Positions 8,073 through 17,634 of a stretch of 64,000 bases of DNA are shown one piece after another. Numbering within the stretch: the first letter of the stretch is position 1; each line of letters starts with the position of its first letter. The position numbers were made by a program, and so were the translations under genes. This DNA is from Loigolactobacillus bifermentans DSM 20003. Lineage in GTDB: Bacteria > Bacillota > Bacilli > Lactobacillales > Lactobacillaceae. A model generated the notes under the pieces. The model ran no database searches. It saw nothing but the letters and a program-made list of their open reading frames with translations, and had not been told where the DNA came from. The stretch is from positions 1-64,000 of the forward strand of contig NZ_AZDA01000018.1 of assembly GCF_001434575.1 (NCBI RefSeq), in the 5' to 3' direction.

Positions 8073-9191
8073 ATGTCAAACTATGATTATCTAGTGGTTG
8101 GTGCTGGTCTTTTTGGTGCCACATTTGCTTATGAAGCTGCAAAACGTGGTAAGCGCGTTAAAGTGATTGAAAAAGAAGACCATATTGCAGGGCACATTTA
8201 TACAAAAAATGTAGCAGGTATCAACGTTCATGAGTATGGTGCGCATATTTTTCATACTAGTAATAAAAATATTTGGGATTACGTTAATCAATTTGCTGAA
8301 TTTAATCGGTACACTAATAGCCCAATTGCCAACTATAAAGGCGAAATCTACAACCTGCCGTTTAATATGAACACCTTCAATAAAATGTGGGGTGTGATCA
8401 CACCGGCTGAAGCCTTGGCGAAAATCAATGAGCAACGGCAAGAAATGGCAGGCAAGGAACCGGCTAATTTAGAAGAGCAAGCGATTTCTCTCATTGGCCG
8501 GGATGTTTATGAAAAGTTAGTTAAAGGTTACACTGAAAAACAATGGGGGCAAAAAGCAACTGAATTACCTGCGTTCATTATTCGCCGCTTACCAGTGCGT
8601 TTAACCTATGATAATAACTACTTTAATGATACTTACCAAGGTATTCCAATTGGTGGCTACACGCAGATTGTGGATAAGATGCTGGCTTCTGATTTGATTG
8701 ATGTTGAAACAGGTGTGGATTTCTTTGCGAACCGCGATCAATATTTGCAAGATTATCCAAAAGTGATCTTCACAGGGATGATTGATCAATTCTTCAACTA
8801 TCAATTGGGGACGTTAGAATACCGCAGTTTACGGTTTGAAACTGAAATGTTGGATCAAGACAATTATCAAGGCAATGCCGTTGTAAACTACACAGATGCT
8901 GAAACACCATATACCCGAGTCATTGAACATAAGCATTTTGAATTTGGCAAAGGCAATGATTATCAGACGATTATTACCCGTGAGTATTCTAAGACTTGGG
9001 AAAAGGGCGATGAACCTTACTATCCAGTGAATAATGAGCGGAATAATGGCTTATTTGCACAATATAAAGACTTAGCCAAGCAACAATCTAACGTAATCTT
9101 TGGTGGACGTTTAGGCCAATATAAATACTATGACATGCATCAAGTCTTGCAAGCAGCTTTGAAAATTGTTAAACAAGAATTCAGTGATTAG
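8073..9191 (+). CDS. glf: UDP-galactopyranose mutase
   Basis: The 372-residue flavoenzyme converts UDP-galactopyranose to UDP-galactofuranose, the donor for Galf residues. The N-terminal FAD motif is GAGLFGATFAYEAAKRG, followed by VIEKEDHIAGHIYT; other family blocks are YGAHIFHTSN, NLPFNMNTF, EKQWG, RLPVRLTYDNNYFND and FGGRLGQYKYYDMHQV. The start is ATG 8073 after ACGGAGG. The gene is less AT-rich than the transferases before it, suggesting a different origin within a mosaic locus. It implies a Galf-containing polymer together with the transferase at 11103. Confidence 0.97.
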   Translation: MSNYDYLVVGAGLFGATFAYEAAKRGKRVKVIEKEDHIAGHIYTKNVAGINVHEYGAHIFHTSNKNIWDYVNQFAEFNRYTNSPIANYKGEIYNLPFNMNTFNKMWGVITPAEALAKINEQRQEMAGKEPANLEEQAISLIGRDVYEKLVKGYTEKQWGQKATELPAFIIRRLPVRLTYDNNYFNDTYQGIPIGGYTQIVDKMLASDLIDVETGVDFFANRDQYLQDYPKVIFTGMIDQFFNYQLGTLEYRSLRFETEMLDQDNYQGNAVVNYTDAETPYTRVIEHKHFEFGKGNDYQTIITREYSKTWEKGDEPYYPVNNERNNGLFAQYKDLAKQQSNVIFGGRLGQYKYYDMHQVLQAALKIVKQEFSD

Positions 9192-9194
9192 TCT

Positions 9195-10610
9195 ATGAAA
9201 GTTGTTAAAAACTATCTCTATAATGCGGGCTATCAGATTTTCTTACTGTTAGTACCCTTGATCACAACGCCCTACATTGCGCGTGTTTTAGGACCGCATG
9301 GGGTAGGAGTAAACGCCTATACGAATTCAATCATTCAGTACTTCGTTTTGATCGGTAGTATTGGGATTAATTTGTATGGGAATCGTGAAGTGGCGTATCA
9401 TCGGGATGATAAACGTAAGCTAAGTCAAATCTTTTGGGAAATTGAGTTATTACGAATCGTTGCGATTATTGGCGCTTGTGCGGCGTTTCTGATTTTTATG
9501 ATGTTGGCGCACAAGTATCACGTTTATATGTTAATGCAGTCGTTGCTCATTGTGGCGGCTGGGTTAGACATTTCTTGGTTCTTTATGGGAACTGAAGATT
9601 TTAGAACCACTGTTATGCGTAATACCATGGTGAAAGTACTATCTGTGATTTTGATTTTTATGTTTGTTAAATCAATTCATGACTTAGCGCTTTATATTTT
9701 GATTCTAAGCGGTTCTCAGCTGTTTGGGAATGTGACGTTGTGGCCATACTTGCGCAGTCGTGTGAATAAAGTCCCATTACGTGAGTTACATATTTGGCGT
9801 CATTTTCGACCAGCATTATTGTTATTTGTACCACAGGTTGCCACCCAAATTTATTTAGTTTTGAACAAGACAATGTTAGGGAGTATTTCAGGTGTCAACT
9901 CATCTGGTTTTTTTGATAATTCAGATAAGTTGATCAAAATGGTGCTGGCTATTGTCACAGCAACTGGGACGGTCATGTTACCCCGGGTGGCTAATACCTT
10001 TGCGAAAGGGAATATTAAGAAGGTCAATGCTTACTTGTACAGTACCTTCGATTTTGTAACCTGCATTTCAATTCCAATGTTTTTAGGATTGGCTGCGATT
10101 GCGCCTAAGTTTTCAACTTGGTTCTTTAGCGCCAAGTTCGCTGGCATTGACCAGCTAATTATGTGCGAGGCACCTGCAATCTTAATGATTGCCTGGAGCA
10201 ATGCATTAGGAACCCAGTATTTATTGCCGACCAATCAGACCCGCTCGTATACCATTTCAGTAACCATTGGTGCGATTGTCAATTTAGTGTTGAATATTCC
10301 ATTGATTATGATGTGGGGTGCCGTTGGTGCGGCCATTTCAACGGTTTTGTCAGAAGCCAGTGTGACGCTTTACCAGATTTATGTTGTGCGCAAGCAGGTT
10401 TCCATTAAAAATCTATTTAGTGACATTTGGAAGTATATTATTTCAGGATTGGCAATGTTTATGGCAGTCTATGCATTAAATCTAAAGCTCGAATTTAACA
10501 TTAAAACTTTAATTTTAGAAGTGGCGTTAGGTGTTATTATTTATGTAATTGGTGTTTGCGTATTGCAGGCCAGAATTTTAAAACAATTTCGTCATTTTAT
10601 TGGCAAATAA
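9195..10610 (+). CDS. wzx: Polysaccharide repeat-unit flippase
   Basis: The 471-residue membrane protein has about twelve to fourteen hydrophobic helices and the N-terminal pattern of RfbX/PST transporters: KNYLYNAGYQIFLLLVPLIT, then TPYIARVLGPHGVGVNAYTNSI. It would move undecaprenyl-linked repeat units across the membrane for the polymerase. It begins 3 bp after the glf stop and is therefore translationally close to it. The start is ATG 9195. The C-terminal helices are more variable, as usual. No truncation is seen. Confidence 0.92.
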   Translation: MKVVKNYLYNAGYQIFLLLVPLITTPYIARVLGPHGVGVNAYTNSIIQYFVLIGSIGINLYGNREVAYHRDDKRKLSQIFWEIELLRIVAIIGACAAFLIFMMLAHKYHVYMLMQSLLIVAAGLDISWFFMGTEDFRTTVMRNTMVKVLSVILIFMFVKSIHDLALYILILSGSQLFGNVTLWPYLRSRVNKVPLRELHIWRHFRPALLLFVPQVATQIYLVLNKTMLGSISGVNSSGFFDNSDKLIKMVLAIVTATGTVMLPRVANTFAKGNIKKVNAYLYSTFDFVTCISIPMFLGLAAIAPKFSTWFFSAKFAGIDQLIMCEAPAILMIAWSNALGTQYLLPTNQTRSYTISVTIGAIVNLVLNIPLIMMWGAVGAAISTVLSEASVTLYQIYVVRKQVSIKNLFSDIWKYIISGLAMFMAVYALNLKLEFNIKTLILEVALGVIIYVIGVCVLQARILKQFRHFIGK

Positions 10611-10623
10611 GGAGAGAATTCTT

Positions 10624-11010
10624 TTGAAAACAGTCATTACCTATGGTACTTTTGATTTATTACACTGGGGCCATGTGCGCCTTTTAGAACGTGCAAGTAA
10701 ATTAGGTGATAAGCTGATTGTTGGCTTATCGACAGATGAATTTAATGCCATTAAACACAAAGAAGCTTATCATAGCTTTGAACACCGTAAGTATATTTTG
10801 GAAGCCATTCGTTACGTCGATCTGGTCATTCCTGAAGAAAATTGGGAACAGAAGATTAATGATGTTAAAAAATACGATGTCGATACATTTGTGATGGGTG
10901 ATGATTGGCGCGGTCAATTTGATTTTTTGAAGGAGTACTGTGAGGTTATTTATTTACCACGAACTGAAGGTATCTCAACTACAAAAATTAGAACGGATTT
11001 AAGATTATGA
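10624..11010 (+). CDS. tagD: Glycerol-3-phosphate cytidylyltransferase
   Basis: The 128-residue cytosolic nucleotidyltransferase makes CDP-glycerol from CTP and glycerol-3-phosphate. The HxGH motif is seen in GTFDLLHWGHVRLLERA, with GLSTDEFN, the RYVDLVIPEENWEQK region, MGDDWRG and the C-terminal RTEGISTTKIR block. An in-frame ATG 10600 lies inside wzx; I chose TTG 10624, which has GGAGAG 7 nt upstream and matches the usual 129-132 aa length and the KTVITYGTFD start. It feeds the CDP-glycerol transferase at 6835. Confidence 0.95.
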   Translation: MKTVITYGTFDLLHWGHVRLLERASKLGDKLIVGLSTDEFNAIKHKEAYHSFEHRKYILEAIRYVDLVIPEENWEQKINDVKKYDVDTFVMGDDWRGQFDFLKEYCEVIYLPRTEGISTTKIRTDLRL

Positions 11011-11028
11011 TTCTAATCAGTAGTATGT

Positions 11029-11065
11029 AAAATGGCTTTATTCCAATTTGGTGTGAAGCCATTTT
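11029..11065 (+). terminator. Hairpin after tagD (attenuator or weak terminator)
   Basis: A perfect 10-bp stem (AAAATGGCTT / AAGCCATTTT) has a 17-nt loop. The 3' side ends in TTTT, but no long T-run follows, so termination is uncertain. Confidence 0.45.
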
Positions 11066-11102
11066 GTGTGTAATCTTAATAAAAATTTTGGAGGTTTCCC
11101 TT

Positions 11103-12128
11103 TTGAACAAGTATGTCATTAATATTCTACAACCAAATAGTTATAATGCGATGTCTAAGGCAAAAGATGATGTGAATCATTTTTTGAATGAATTAAATTT
11201 TCAGTCTATAAATGTTAGAAAATTCAAAAATAAATTTGAAAAATTTGCTAAAACAAGGCTTGTTATTGATAAAAAATTTGGATTTTTACAGCAGGGGGAT
11301 ATTCTGTTAATGCAATTTCCAACATATCTTGGTAGACGTTTTGAACGTAAATTAATAACTCGTTTGAAACAACGTCATGTAAAACTACTTGTTTTAGTAC
11401 ATGATTTGGACATATTGCGTTTTTCTAATAAAGATGGGTCGCATATACCAACGCTAAAAATGGATGTGGAAGATTTAAATGAATATGATGTCGTTATTTC
11501 TTCAAATTCAAAAATGACAGAACTTCTCCAAAAAAATGGATTAAAACGGCCAGTTGTTGATTTAGAAATTTTCGATTATTATTATTCGAAACCTGTATCG
11601 AAATTACCAAAATTTGAAACAACACTAAACTTTGCAGGAAACTTAAAAAAATCTGAATTTCTGTATGATTTTTCGGATACACTCCAAACCAAACTGCGTT
11701 TATTTGGTTTATATGATAAGTCTCTTAAACTGCCCAAACAGAGTGAATATTGTGGAATCTTTACCCCAGAAGATCTCATAATACATTTAGACCGGGGATT
11801 TGGATTGGTTTGGGATGGGTTAAGTTCAAAAGCAATCGAAGGAAAGCTGGGTAATTATTTAAAATATAATAATCCGCATAAAACATCTTTATATTTGGCT
11901 TCTGGATTGCCGATTGTTATGTGGTCTGGAGCGGCCTTGAGTAGCTTTATTAGTGAAAATCATATAGGTATATTGATTGAGTCACTAGATGATATTGATC
12001 AAGTTTTAGAAAAGATTAGTGAACCTGATTATATAATGATGGCCCGAAATGCTCAAAAATTGAGTGAGAAAATTACGAGTGGTTATTTTGTGAAAAATGC
12101 TGTTAATGCTGCGCTAAGTAAGATTTGA
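11103..12128 (+). CDS. Galactofuranosyltransferase-like / Gtf3-type glycosyltransferase
   Basis: The 341-residue protein looks like the beta-1,6-galactofuranosyltransferase (WbbI-like, Gtf3 fold) group. The N-terminal half has GDILLMQFPTYLGRRFERKL and KLLVLVHDLDILRF; the C-terminal half has LNFAGNLKKS, FGLVWDGLSS, NNPHKTSLYLASGLPIVMWS and the KISEPDYIMM region. With glf in the same locus, transfer of Galf is a reasonable inference. An in-frame ATG at 11064 has no ribosome binding site; TTG 11103 has GGAGG 8 nt upstream. It is very AT-rich. It is the last intact gene before the IS982 remnant. Confidence 0.75.
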   Translation: MNKYVINILQPNSYNAMSKAKDDVNHFLNELNFQSINVRKFKNKFEKFAKTRLVIDKKFGFLQQGDILLMQFPTYLGRRFERKLITRLKQRHVKLLVLVHDLDILRFSNKDGSHIPTLKMDVEDLNEYDVVISSNSKMTELLQKNGLKRPVVDLEIFDYYYSKPVSKLPKFETTLNFAGNLKKSEFLYDFSDTLQTKLRLFGLYDKSLKLPKQSEYCGIFTPEDLIIHLDRGFGLVWDGLSSKAIEGKLGNYLKYNNPHKTSLYLASGLPIVMWSGAALSSFISENHIGILIESLDDIDQVLEKISEPDYIMMARNAQKLSEKITSGYFVKNAVNAALSKI

Positions 12129-12252
12129 AATAACGACTGTTAAATTAGTATTTTTCTCTGTTAATACGAAAAACAGCTTTCAATCAAACTGTTTTAATAT
12201 CATATGTAGTAGGCTACATAGAAATAGGCGCTAGTTAGATATTATTGTACAA

Positions 12253-12277
12253 AAATAGCCTGAATCGGCTATATTTT
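12253..12277 (+). terminator. Probable terminator at end of EPS operon
   Basis: ATAGCC / GGCTAT stem (12255-12260 with 12267-12272), 6-nt loop, followed by ATTTT. A second small palindrome ATGTAG..CTACAT lies just upstream, near 12203-12218. Confidence 0.5.
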
Positions 12278-12306
12278 AGCTACCCCTAACTATGGAAGTG
12301 AGGTCG

Positions 12307-13139
12307 ATGCTAGATTATGTTAAGTGTCATCAAAATGCTATTAAATTTCAATCACCATTAAACCGATGGATCACTTCTCTAAAGCAGTTATAACAATGTT
12401 TCATCCCAAGTTCAATTCGTTTTAGACTAAATATTAAACAGGCTAGATTATCAGACATCACTATACTGGCAAGTTGAATTGGGAATGGCTAATCAACGAT
12501 GATTTTATTGCTTTCTGATTAGCTTTGGCTTTCAGAATATTCTCGTTTTAGCCGTGTTTGTGCACGTATGAATCAACTTTTCCAATTGATTCGGGTTGGC
12601 CTAATTCAAACAATGATGCTAAAGTCAAGTTATACCATCATTGATAGTTTTCCAATGTCGCTTTGCCAAGACATCCGCAATCGTCGTGCTAAGTTGTTCA
12701 AATCTAATGCTGATATTGGTTATAATGCGACCAAAAAAATATAGTATTACGGTTTTAAAGGCAGCTTTGATACAATAAATCAGGGTGTTGCAGTCGCGTA
12801 TACAATTACGGCCTCATCAAAGCACGATATCAAGATAGTCTCTACATTAATTAACCAATATTCATGTACTCATGGTTTGGGTGATGTTGTCTATTTATGC
12901 AAAGACTTGCATCGGCGATTGGCTAAAAGTGGAATTGATTTTTGGACACCAAAACAAAAAAATATGAAATAACCCAAAGTGGATCAACGCTTGTAAAGTG
13001 TCAATACCGCTATATAGAGACAGTTTTTTAATGGATCGGTTGTTTTGATCTTGAGCATAATCGCGCCAGATCATTGGTCGGTTTCCAAACGAGAATTGAA
13101 CAATATTTGTTTGTCGATACCTATTTTAGAATTAACTAG
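12307..13139 (+). pseudogene. Decayed IS982-family transposase
   Basis: Translating this gap in the frame starting ATG CTA GAT gives a recognisable IS982-type transposase with several stops. Clear blocks are IIDSFPMSLCQDIRNRRAKL, FKSNADIGYNATKK, then a stop, YYGFKG, a GDVVYLCKDLHRRLAKSGID stretch, FWTPKQKNMK, then a stop, and finally GCFDLEHNRARSLVGFQTRI before the terminal stop at 13137-13139. At least two in-frame stops occur in the best-conserved part, and more in the first third. It is not mobile by itself. I could not define terminal inverted repeats. It fills the 1.08-kb gap between the EPS operon and the GT-C genes. Confidence 0.85.
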
Positions 13140-13206
13140 CGACACGCGTAGTATGTATATAATTCATATTAATAAAGGATATTAAGGTGTAGGGAGTGTT
13201 TCATAG

Positions 13207-15858
13207 ATGATGAAAGGCCATAAAAGGGAGTATTTAATAATTGGTTTAATAACATTTCTAATGCCGGTTGTTATTTTGTGCGTTATATTTGCATATTCTG
13301 AAATAGTACCTTTTGGAAATAACAGTTTGATTGTTAATGATTTTAATAATCAATATCTTAGCTACTTTATTTATTTAAAACATAACTTTTTTAGTATTCA
13401 TAATTTATTCTATTCATATTCATTGAGTTTAGGTGGCAATTTCTTTGGTATTACAACATATTATTTATTAAGTCCTTTTAATTTATTATTTATTATTTTT
13501 CCAGTAAATGAGTTTCCGATTGTCATAACAATTATGACAATTATAAAAATTAGTTGTTTAGCAGTTACGATGTACCTTTATCTAGGGTACCTTTTAGTGA
13601 AATATCGACGAAATATGCAGTTATCATTGCAAAAATACGATATTAGAATGACTGGTTTACTTGCGGTTAGTTTTTCGTTGATGTCTTTTGTGATTAACTA
13701 TAAATCTAATATAATGTGGCTTGATTCAATAATACTATTACCACTGATCATGTTAGGATTAGAGCAAATTTTAGATAGTAAAAGACCGTATTTGTATATT
13801 GTCACATTATCTTTTTCAATTATTTTAAATTATTATATTGGCTTTATTTTGTGTCTATTTACGGGACTGTTTTTTATCTACAGACTATCTCTTTTCGAGT
13901 TTAAAAAAGATAATTTGAAAAAATTATCTGAAAAGATATTTAATTTTGTTGTCGCAAGCAGTATAAGTGGCGCTCTATCTGCTTTTATTTTACTACCGAG
14001 TTTTGAATCAGTTCGTTTAAACGGCGCGGTTCCTTACTCATTCAGTGATCAACTGCGTTTTTCGCCATTAGATATATTACCAATGGTTTTCAGTAACGTT
14101 ACAGTTGATACTGCAAAAGGCGGCTTACCAAGTATTAGCTGTGGATTGTTAGTTGTTATACTATTAGGACTTTATTTTCTCAAAAGCAAAATAACAATCC
14201 GTGAGAGAATGACTTCATTTATTTTTTTAATATTACTTGTATTTTCACAATCTGTTTTGGGTACTTATTTAATTTGGCACGGTCTGACTGCACCAAACGG
14301 ATTTCCAGATCGTAATGCATTTATTTTTTCATTTATTTTTGTTTACTTAGCTTTTCGTGCTTGGTGTTACCATGAAACATGGTCATCTAGAACTTTGAGC
14401 CAGTTACTTGTAGCATACATTTTGGGAATGCTGGTATTATTTAAAACATATAGTAATTTGATAACATTCCATGCATTGGTATTTGATTTAGTTTTAGGTG
14501 GTTTGATAATTGGAAGTCTTTATTTGTTGCAAAATAGGTCATACAGATCCATTTTTTTGTGTTTGATGATTGCTTGCACATTTGACATTACACTTAATGC
14601 GTATCATTGGCAAAAAATGACGCATAGAAGCTTGGCAGTTAGTCAATTTAATCGGTATTATTCATCTACTCAAGGTATTATAAATAAATTAAAATCGAAA
14701 GATACTACATTTTATCGATTGGGTACGACATTTATGCGGGCTGATACTGATCCATTAATGTTTGGTTATGTAGGACTTAGTAATTATAATTCAGCAGATA
14801 ATACCAATAACGTTCAGTTTTTAAATAAGGTTGGATATTTCCAAAAATATTCTTATTGGCGATGGATGAATTATAATAATGGTGCAACACTTGGTATGGA
14901 TAGTTTACTGGGTATTAAATATTTAGTAACAAGCAATAATAAATGTTTTAATCAAAATTTCGATCAGGGTATGTCTGATATGGGGGCACGTAATGAAATA
15001 AATGCTACTTCAGTATGGCAGCAAAATAAATTGGGAGATAATACGCAATATCAAGTTTATAAAAATCCACTGGCTTTAGGTCTGGTAAGTTTAGTGAGTT
15101 CGAAAGTAACGAATGCAAATATTGTAGGGAATGATAATGTTTTTCAAATCCAAAATAGCATCTTTGATGCTTTGAATCATAAAAATAATCGTATCTATCA
15201 GTCGAATCAAGTTATTCGTAAGGGGAAAAATAATTATCAAATAGTTATTCATCATCCGGGTGATGCCTATGCTTATCTACCTGCTGAAAACTGGGCAATT
15301 ATAGGCTCTACGAGTACACAAGCTATTTTATCAGTGGATGGTAAAACGATTAGTTATGGAAATCAGGCTGAAAATGGCATTGTTCGTTTAGGTAACTTTA
15401 AAAAAGGACAAAAGGTGAACTTAAGAATACGGCCACAAGATAATAAAAACCAGAAACAATTTAATTTGATTTATCAAAAGCAACCTATTGTTCAAAGCGA
15501 GAATAAAAATCGATTAACTCGAGTACTTACACAGATGAAAAATACAGCACCCGTTACATCAATTTCAGGAACAAAGATTAGTTTTAAAGTGGATGGTTCA
15601 AAGCAAAAAGCTGCTTTATTGACAATTCCATATGATGCTAGTTGGCATGCGGTAAGTAATGGACAAAATGTTAAGTTGAAAAAGAGTTTTAATAACTTAT
15701 TAACAGTACCGTTAAAATCGGGAAGACAAAAAATAACATTATCATTTTCACCGTTAGGCTTAAAGAAAGGATTGGTAATTTCATTTGGAGGCTGTTTAGG
15801 TTTAATCATATTTGGTATCTATGATGAAAAAAAACGTCATTATTTTAAAGAGGGATAA
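13207..15858 (+). CDS. yfhO: YfhO-family GT-C membrane glycosyltransferase
   Basis: The 883-residue protein has about twelve to thirteen hydrophobic helices in the first 470 residues and a large C-terminal extracytoplasmic part with a final helix (GLVISFGGCLGLIIFGIY). YfhO signatures are the N-terminal LIVNDFNNQYLSYFIYLKH, SLGGNFFGITTYYLLSPFNL, and YLPAENWAI and IPYDASWHA near the C-terminus. In B. subtilis, YfhO uses undecaprenyl-phosphate sugars made by CsbB to glycosylate lipoteichoic acid. The csbB-like gene starts 4 bp after its stop. The start is ATG 13207 (or 13210) with GGGAG upstream; a TATAAT at 13158-13163 is a possible -10. Confidence 0.88.
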   Translation: MMKGHKREYLIIGLITFLMPVVILCVIFAYSEIVPFGNNSLIVNDFNNQYLSYFIYLKHNFFSIHNLFYSYSLSLGGNFFGITTYYLLSPFNLLFIIFPVNEFPIVITIMTIIKISCLAVTMYLYLGYLLVKYRRNMQLSLQKYDIRMTGLLAVSFSLMSFVINYKSNIMWLDSIILLPLIMLGLEQILDSKRPYLYIVTLSFSIILNYYIGFILCLFTGLFFIYRLSLFEFKKDNLKKLSEKIFNFVVASSISGALSAFILLPSFESVRLNGAVPYSFSDQLRFSPLDILPMVFSNVTVDTAKGGLPSISCGLLVVILLGLYFLKSKITIRERMTSFIFLILLVFSQSVLGTYLIWHGLTAPNGFPDRNAFIFSFIFVYLAFRAWCYHETWSSRTLSQLLVAYILGMLVLFKTYSNLITFHALVFDLVLGGLIIGSLYLLQNRSYRSIFLCLMIACTFDITLNAYHWQKMTHRSLAVSQFNRYYSSTQGIINKLKSKDTTFYRLGTTFMRADTDPLMFGYVGLSNYNSADNTNNVQFLNKVGYFQKYSYWRWMNYNNGATLGMDSLLGIKYLVTSNNKCFNQNFDQGMSDMGARNEINATSVWQQNKLGDNTQYQVYKNPLALGLVSLVSSKVTNANIVGNDNVFQIQNSIFDALNHKNNRIYQSNQVIRKGKNNYQIVIHHPGDAYAYLPAENWAIIGSTSTQAILSVDGKTISYGNQAENGIVRLGNFKKGQKVNLRIRPQDNKNQKQFNLIYQKQPIVQSENKNRLTRVLTQMKNTAPVTSISGTKISFKVDGSKQKAALLTIPYDASWHAVSNGQNVKLKKSFNNLLTVPLKSGRQKITLSFSPLGLKKGLVISFGGCLGLIIFGIYDEKKRHYFKEG

Positions 15859-15862
15859 GCGC

Positions 15863-16795
15863 ATGACTAAAACAATTTCATTAATTGTACCTTGTTACAA
15901 TGAAGAACAAACCATACCATTATTTTATGATGCACTTGAGAAAACCAAATCGGCATTACGTGGTTACAGGTTAGAGTATCTTTTTATAAACGATGGATCT
16001 AAGGACGATACTTTGAGCGAATTACGTAATTTGCAGCAATCTCATCCGAACGATGTACATTATCTATCATTTTCAAGAAATTTCGGTAAAGAAGCAGCGT
16101 TATATGCAGGACTTCAAAATGCTTCAGGTAACTATATTGCAGTTATGGACGTTGATTTACAAGATCCGCCAGAACAATTACCGAATATGTTGGCAGGAAT
16201 TGAAGATGAAGGTTATGACATTGTGGGGACGCGACGCGTTGATAGAAAAGGTGAGCCACCTGTTCGGTCATTCTTTTCTAATTTATTTTATAAGCTCATC
16301 AATCGTATTTCAAGTACACAAATGATTAGTGGTGTTCGTGATTATCGCTTAATGACGCGTCAGGTTGTTGACGCTATTTTAGAAATGAGTGAATATAACC
16401 GTTTTTCTAAGGGTATTTTTAGTTGGGTAGGATTTAAAACAAAATATTTGACCTATCAAAATCGTGATCGTGTTGCCGGAAATACATCATGGTCGTTTTG
16501 GAAATTATTCAAATACTCTTTAGATGGTATAGTGGCATTTTCTGAAGCGCCGTTAGCTATTGCATCATTTGTAGGTTTAACTTCTTTCTTAGTTTCAATA
16601 GCGGCAATGTTTTACATTATTTTACGAAAATTATTAATTGGTGGCAGTGTTAATGGTTGGGCCTCAATGGTTTCCATTTTACTAATGATTGGTGGTTTAC
16701 AATTACTATGTTTAGGGATTGTAGGACGTTATATCGGCAATATTTATTTAGAAGTTAAACAACGACCAATTTACATTATTAAAGAGAAAAAATAG
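15863..16795 (+). CDS. csbB: CsbB/DPM1-type polyprenyl-phosphate glycosyltransferase (GT2)
   Basis: The 310-residue enzyme makes an undecaprenyl-phosphate-linked sugar at the inner membrane face. The GT2 domain begins ISLIVPCYNEEQTIPLFYDA; the NDGSKDDT motif and the D-x-D region in MDVDLQDPPEQLPNM are present, with SGVRDYRLM and NRFSKGIFSWVG. Two C-terminal membrane helices follow at about 225-300. The ORF can be extended upstream into yfhO, but ATG 15863 has GAGGGA upstream and gives the standard N-terminus. It pairs with yfhO (4-bp spacing) and with gtcA at 19374 as flippase. Confidence 0.92.
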   Translation: MTKTISLIVPCYNEEQTIPLFYDALEKTKSALRGYRLEYLFINDGSKDDTLSELRNLQQSHPNDVHYLSFSRNFGKEAALYAGLQNASGNYIAVMDVDLQDPPEQLPNMLAGIEDEGYDIVGTRRVDRKGEPPVRSFFSNLFYKLINRISSTQMISGVRDYRLMTRQVVDAILEMSEYNRFSKGIFSWVGFKTKYLTYQNRDRVAGNTSWSFWKLFKYSLDGIVAFSEAPLAIASFVGLTSFLVSIAAMFYIILRKLLIGGSVNGWASMVSILLMIGGLQLLCLGIVGRYIGNIYLEVKQRPIYIIKEKK

Positions 16796-16810
16796 TAAAT
16801 GGGGAGTAAC

Positions 16811-16898
16811 TAGGGGCGGATCCCTAAACTATTTTAATAAAATTATGATCGTACAAATGTGTACGGTCGCTAAAAAGCTGGTAAGCCAGATTTTTAGC
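16811..16898. other. Three consecutive hairpins downstream of csbB
   Basis: TAGGG....CCCTA (16811-16826), GATCGTAC/GTACGGTC (16847-16868) and a 13-bp stem with one mismatch and a TAAG loop (16869-16898, GCTAAAAAGCTGG) follow each other. They may serve as terminators of csbB or be the end of the IS5-type remnant; only the third is strong. Confidence 0.45.
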
Positions 16899-16955
16899 GT
16901 GTTGCGAACCAGCTAAAGTTCTTTATTTGATTTTGGTGGAAATAGGTTCCTTGGG

Positions 16956-17330
16956 CTAAATTGTTTCAAGTAAATCAGGCGCTATGATACTGTCATGTGT
17001 TTGACCACCAGAAAGTGAGAACTTGAGCGGATTTCCTAATTCATCCACTAGTGTATGCACTTTTGTCGTAAGCCCGTCACGACTTCTCCCTATGAATTGA
17101 TTGTTTTCTGTGTTAACGTATTTTTTTACGCCAGTCGCTTTTTGATGGACATGGATACTGGTTGAATCCAAACTGATATTTTTCATATCTGGATTTTTAG
17201 CAAGTTCTTCAAGTATTTTAAGAAAAAGGTCAGTATCCGACCAACGCCGAAAACGACCGTCGATTGCTTTCCAGTGTCTGTAACGCTTAGGAATGTGTGT
17301 CAAGCCGCACCACTTAGAATACCGTTAAAG
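16956..17330 (-). pseudogene. IS5-family transposase fragment
   Basis: The readable part (16956-17303) gives HIPKRYRHWKAIDGRFRRWS, then NISLDSTSIHVHQKATG, IGRSRDGLTTKVHTLVDE and SLSGGQTHDS, which is the central DDE part of an IS5-type (IS427/IS1031-like) transposase with the first catalytic Asp in LDSTS. Just upstream on the minus strand, in another frame, NGILSGAA is recognisable, so there is a frameshift and loss of the usual WVLR segment. The C-terminal half is absent. I see no gene in 17331-17634. Confidence 0.8.
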
Positions 17331-17634
17331 ACAGTTCACTTGTCGATAGTGGTAGGTTGGATAATACGGTAAGCTGGAAATATTGGTTTAATATGCTTTT
17401 ACCGTTTATCGGCCAATTCATAGCGCTTTGGTATAGTCATGATAAACTTCGATCCGTTTTTGATGAGGTATATTAAAAATTAATGTTTAGGAATAGACTC
17501 TAATTGGATATAATTTAATAGCAGATAAACCGTATTCAGCATAACATTGAGCTGAACAAAAGGCCGTGTATAAAGCGGATACCGAAATATTTAATAAAAG
17601 TCTTGAATTCATACCGATTTTTAGGGGGAAAGAG

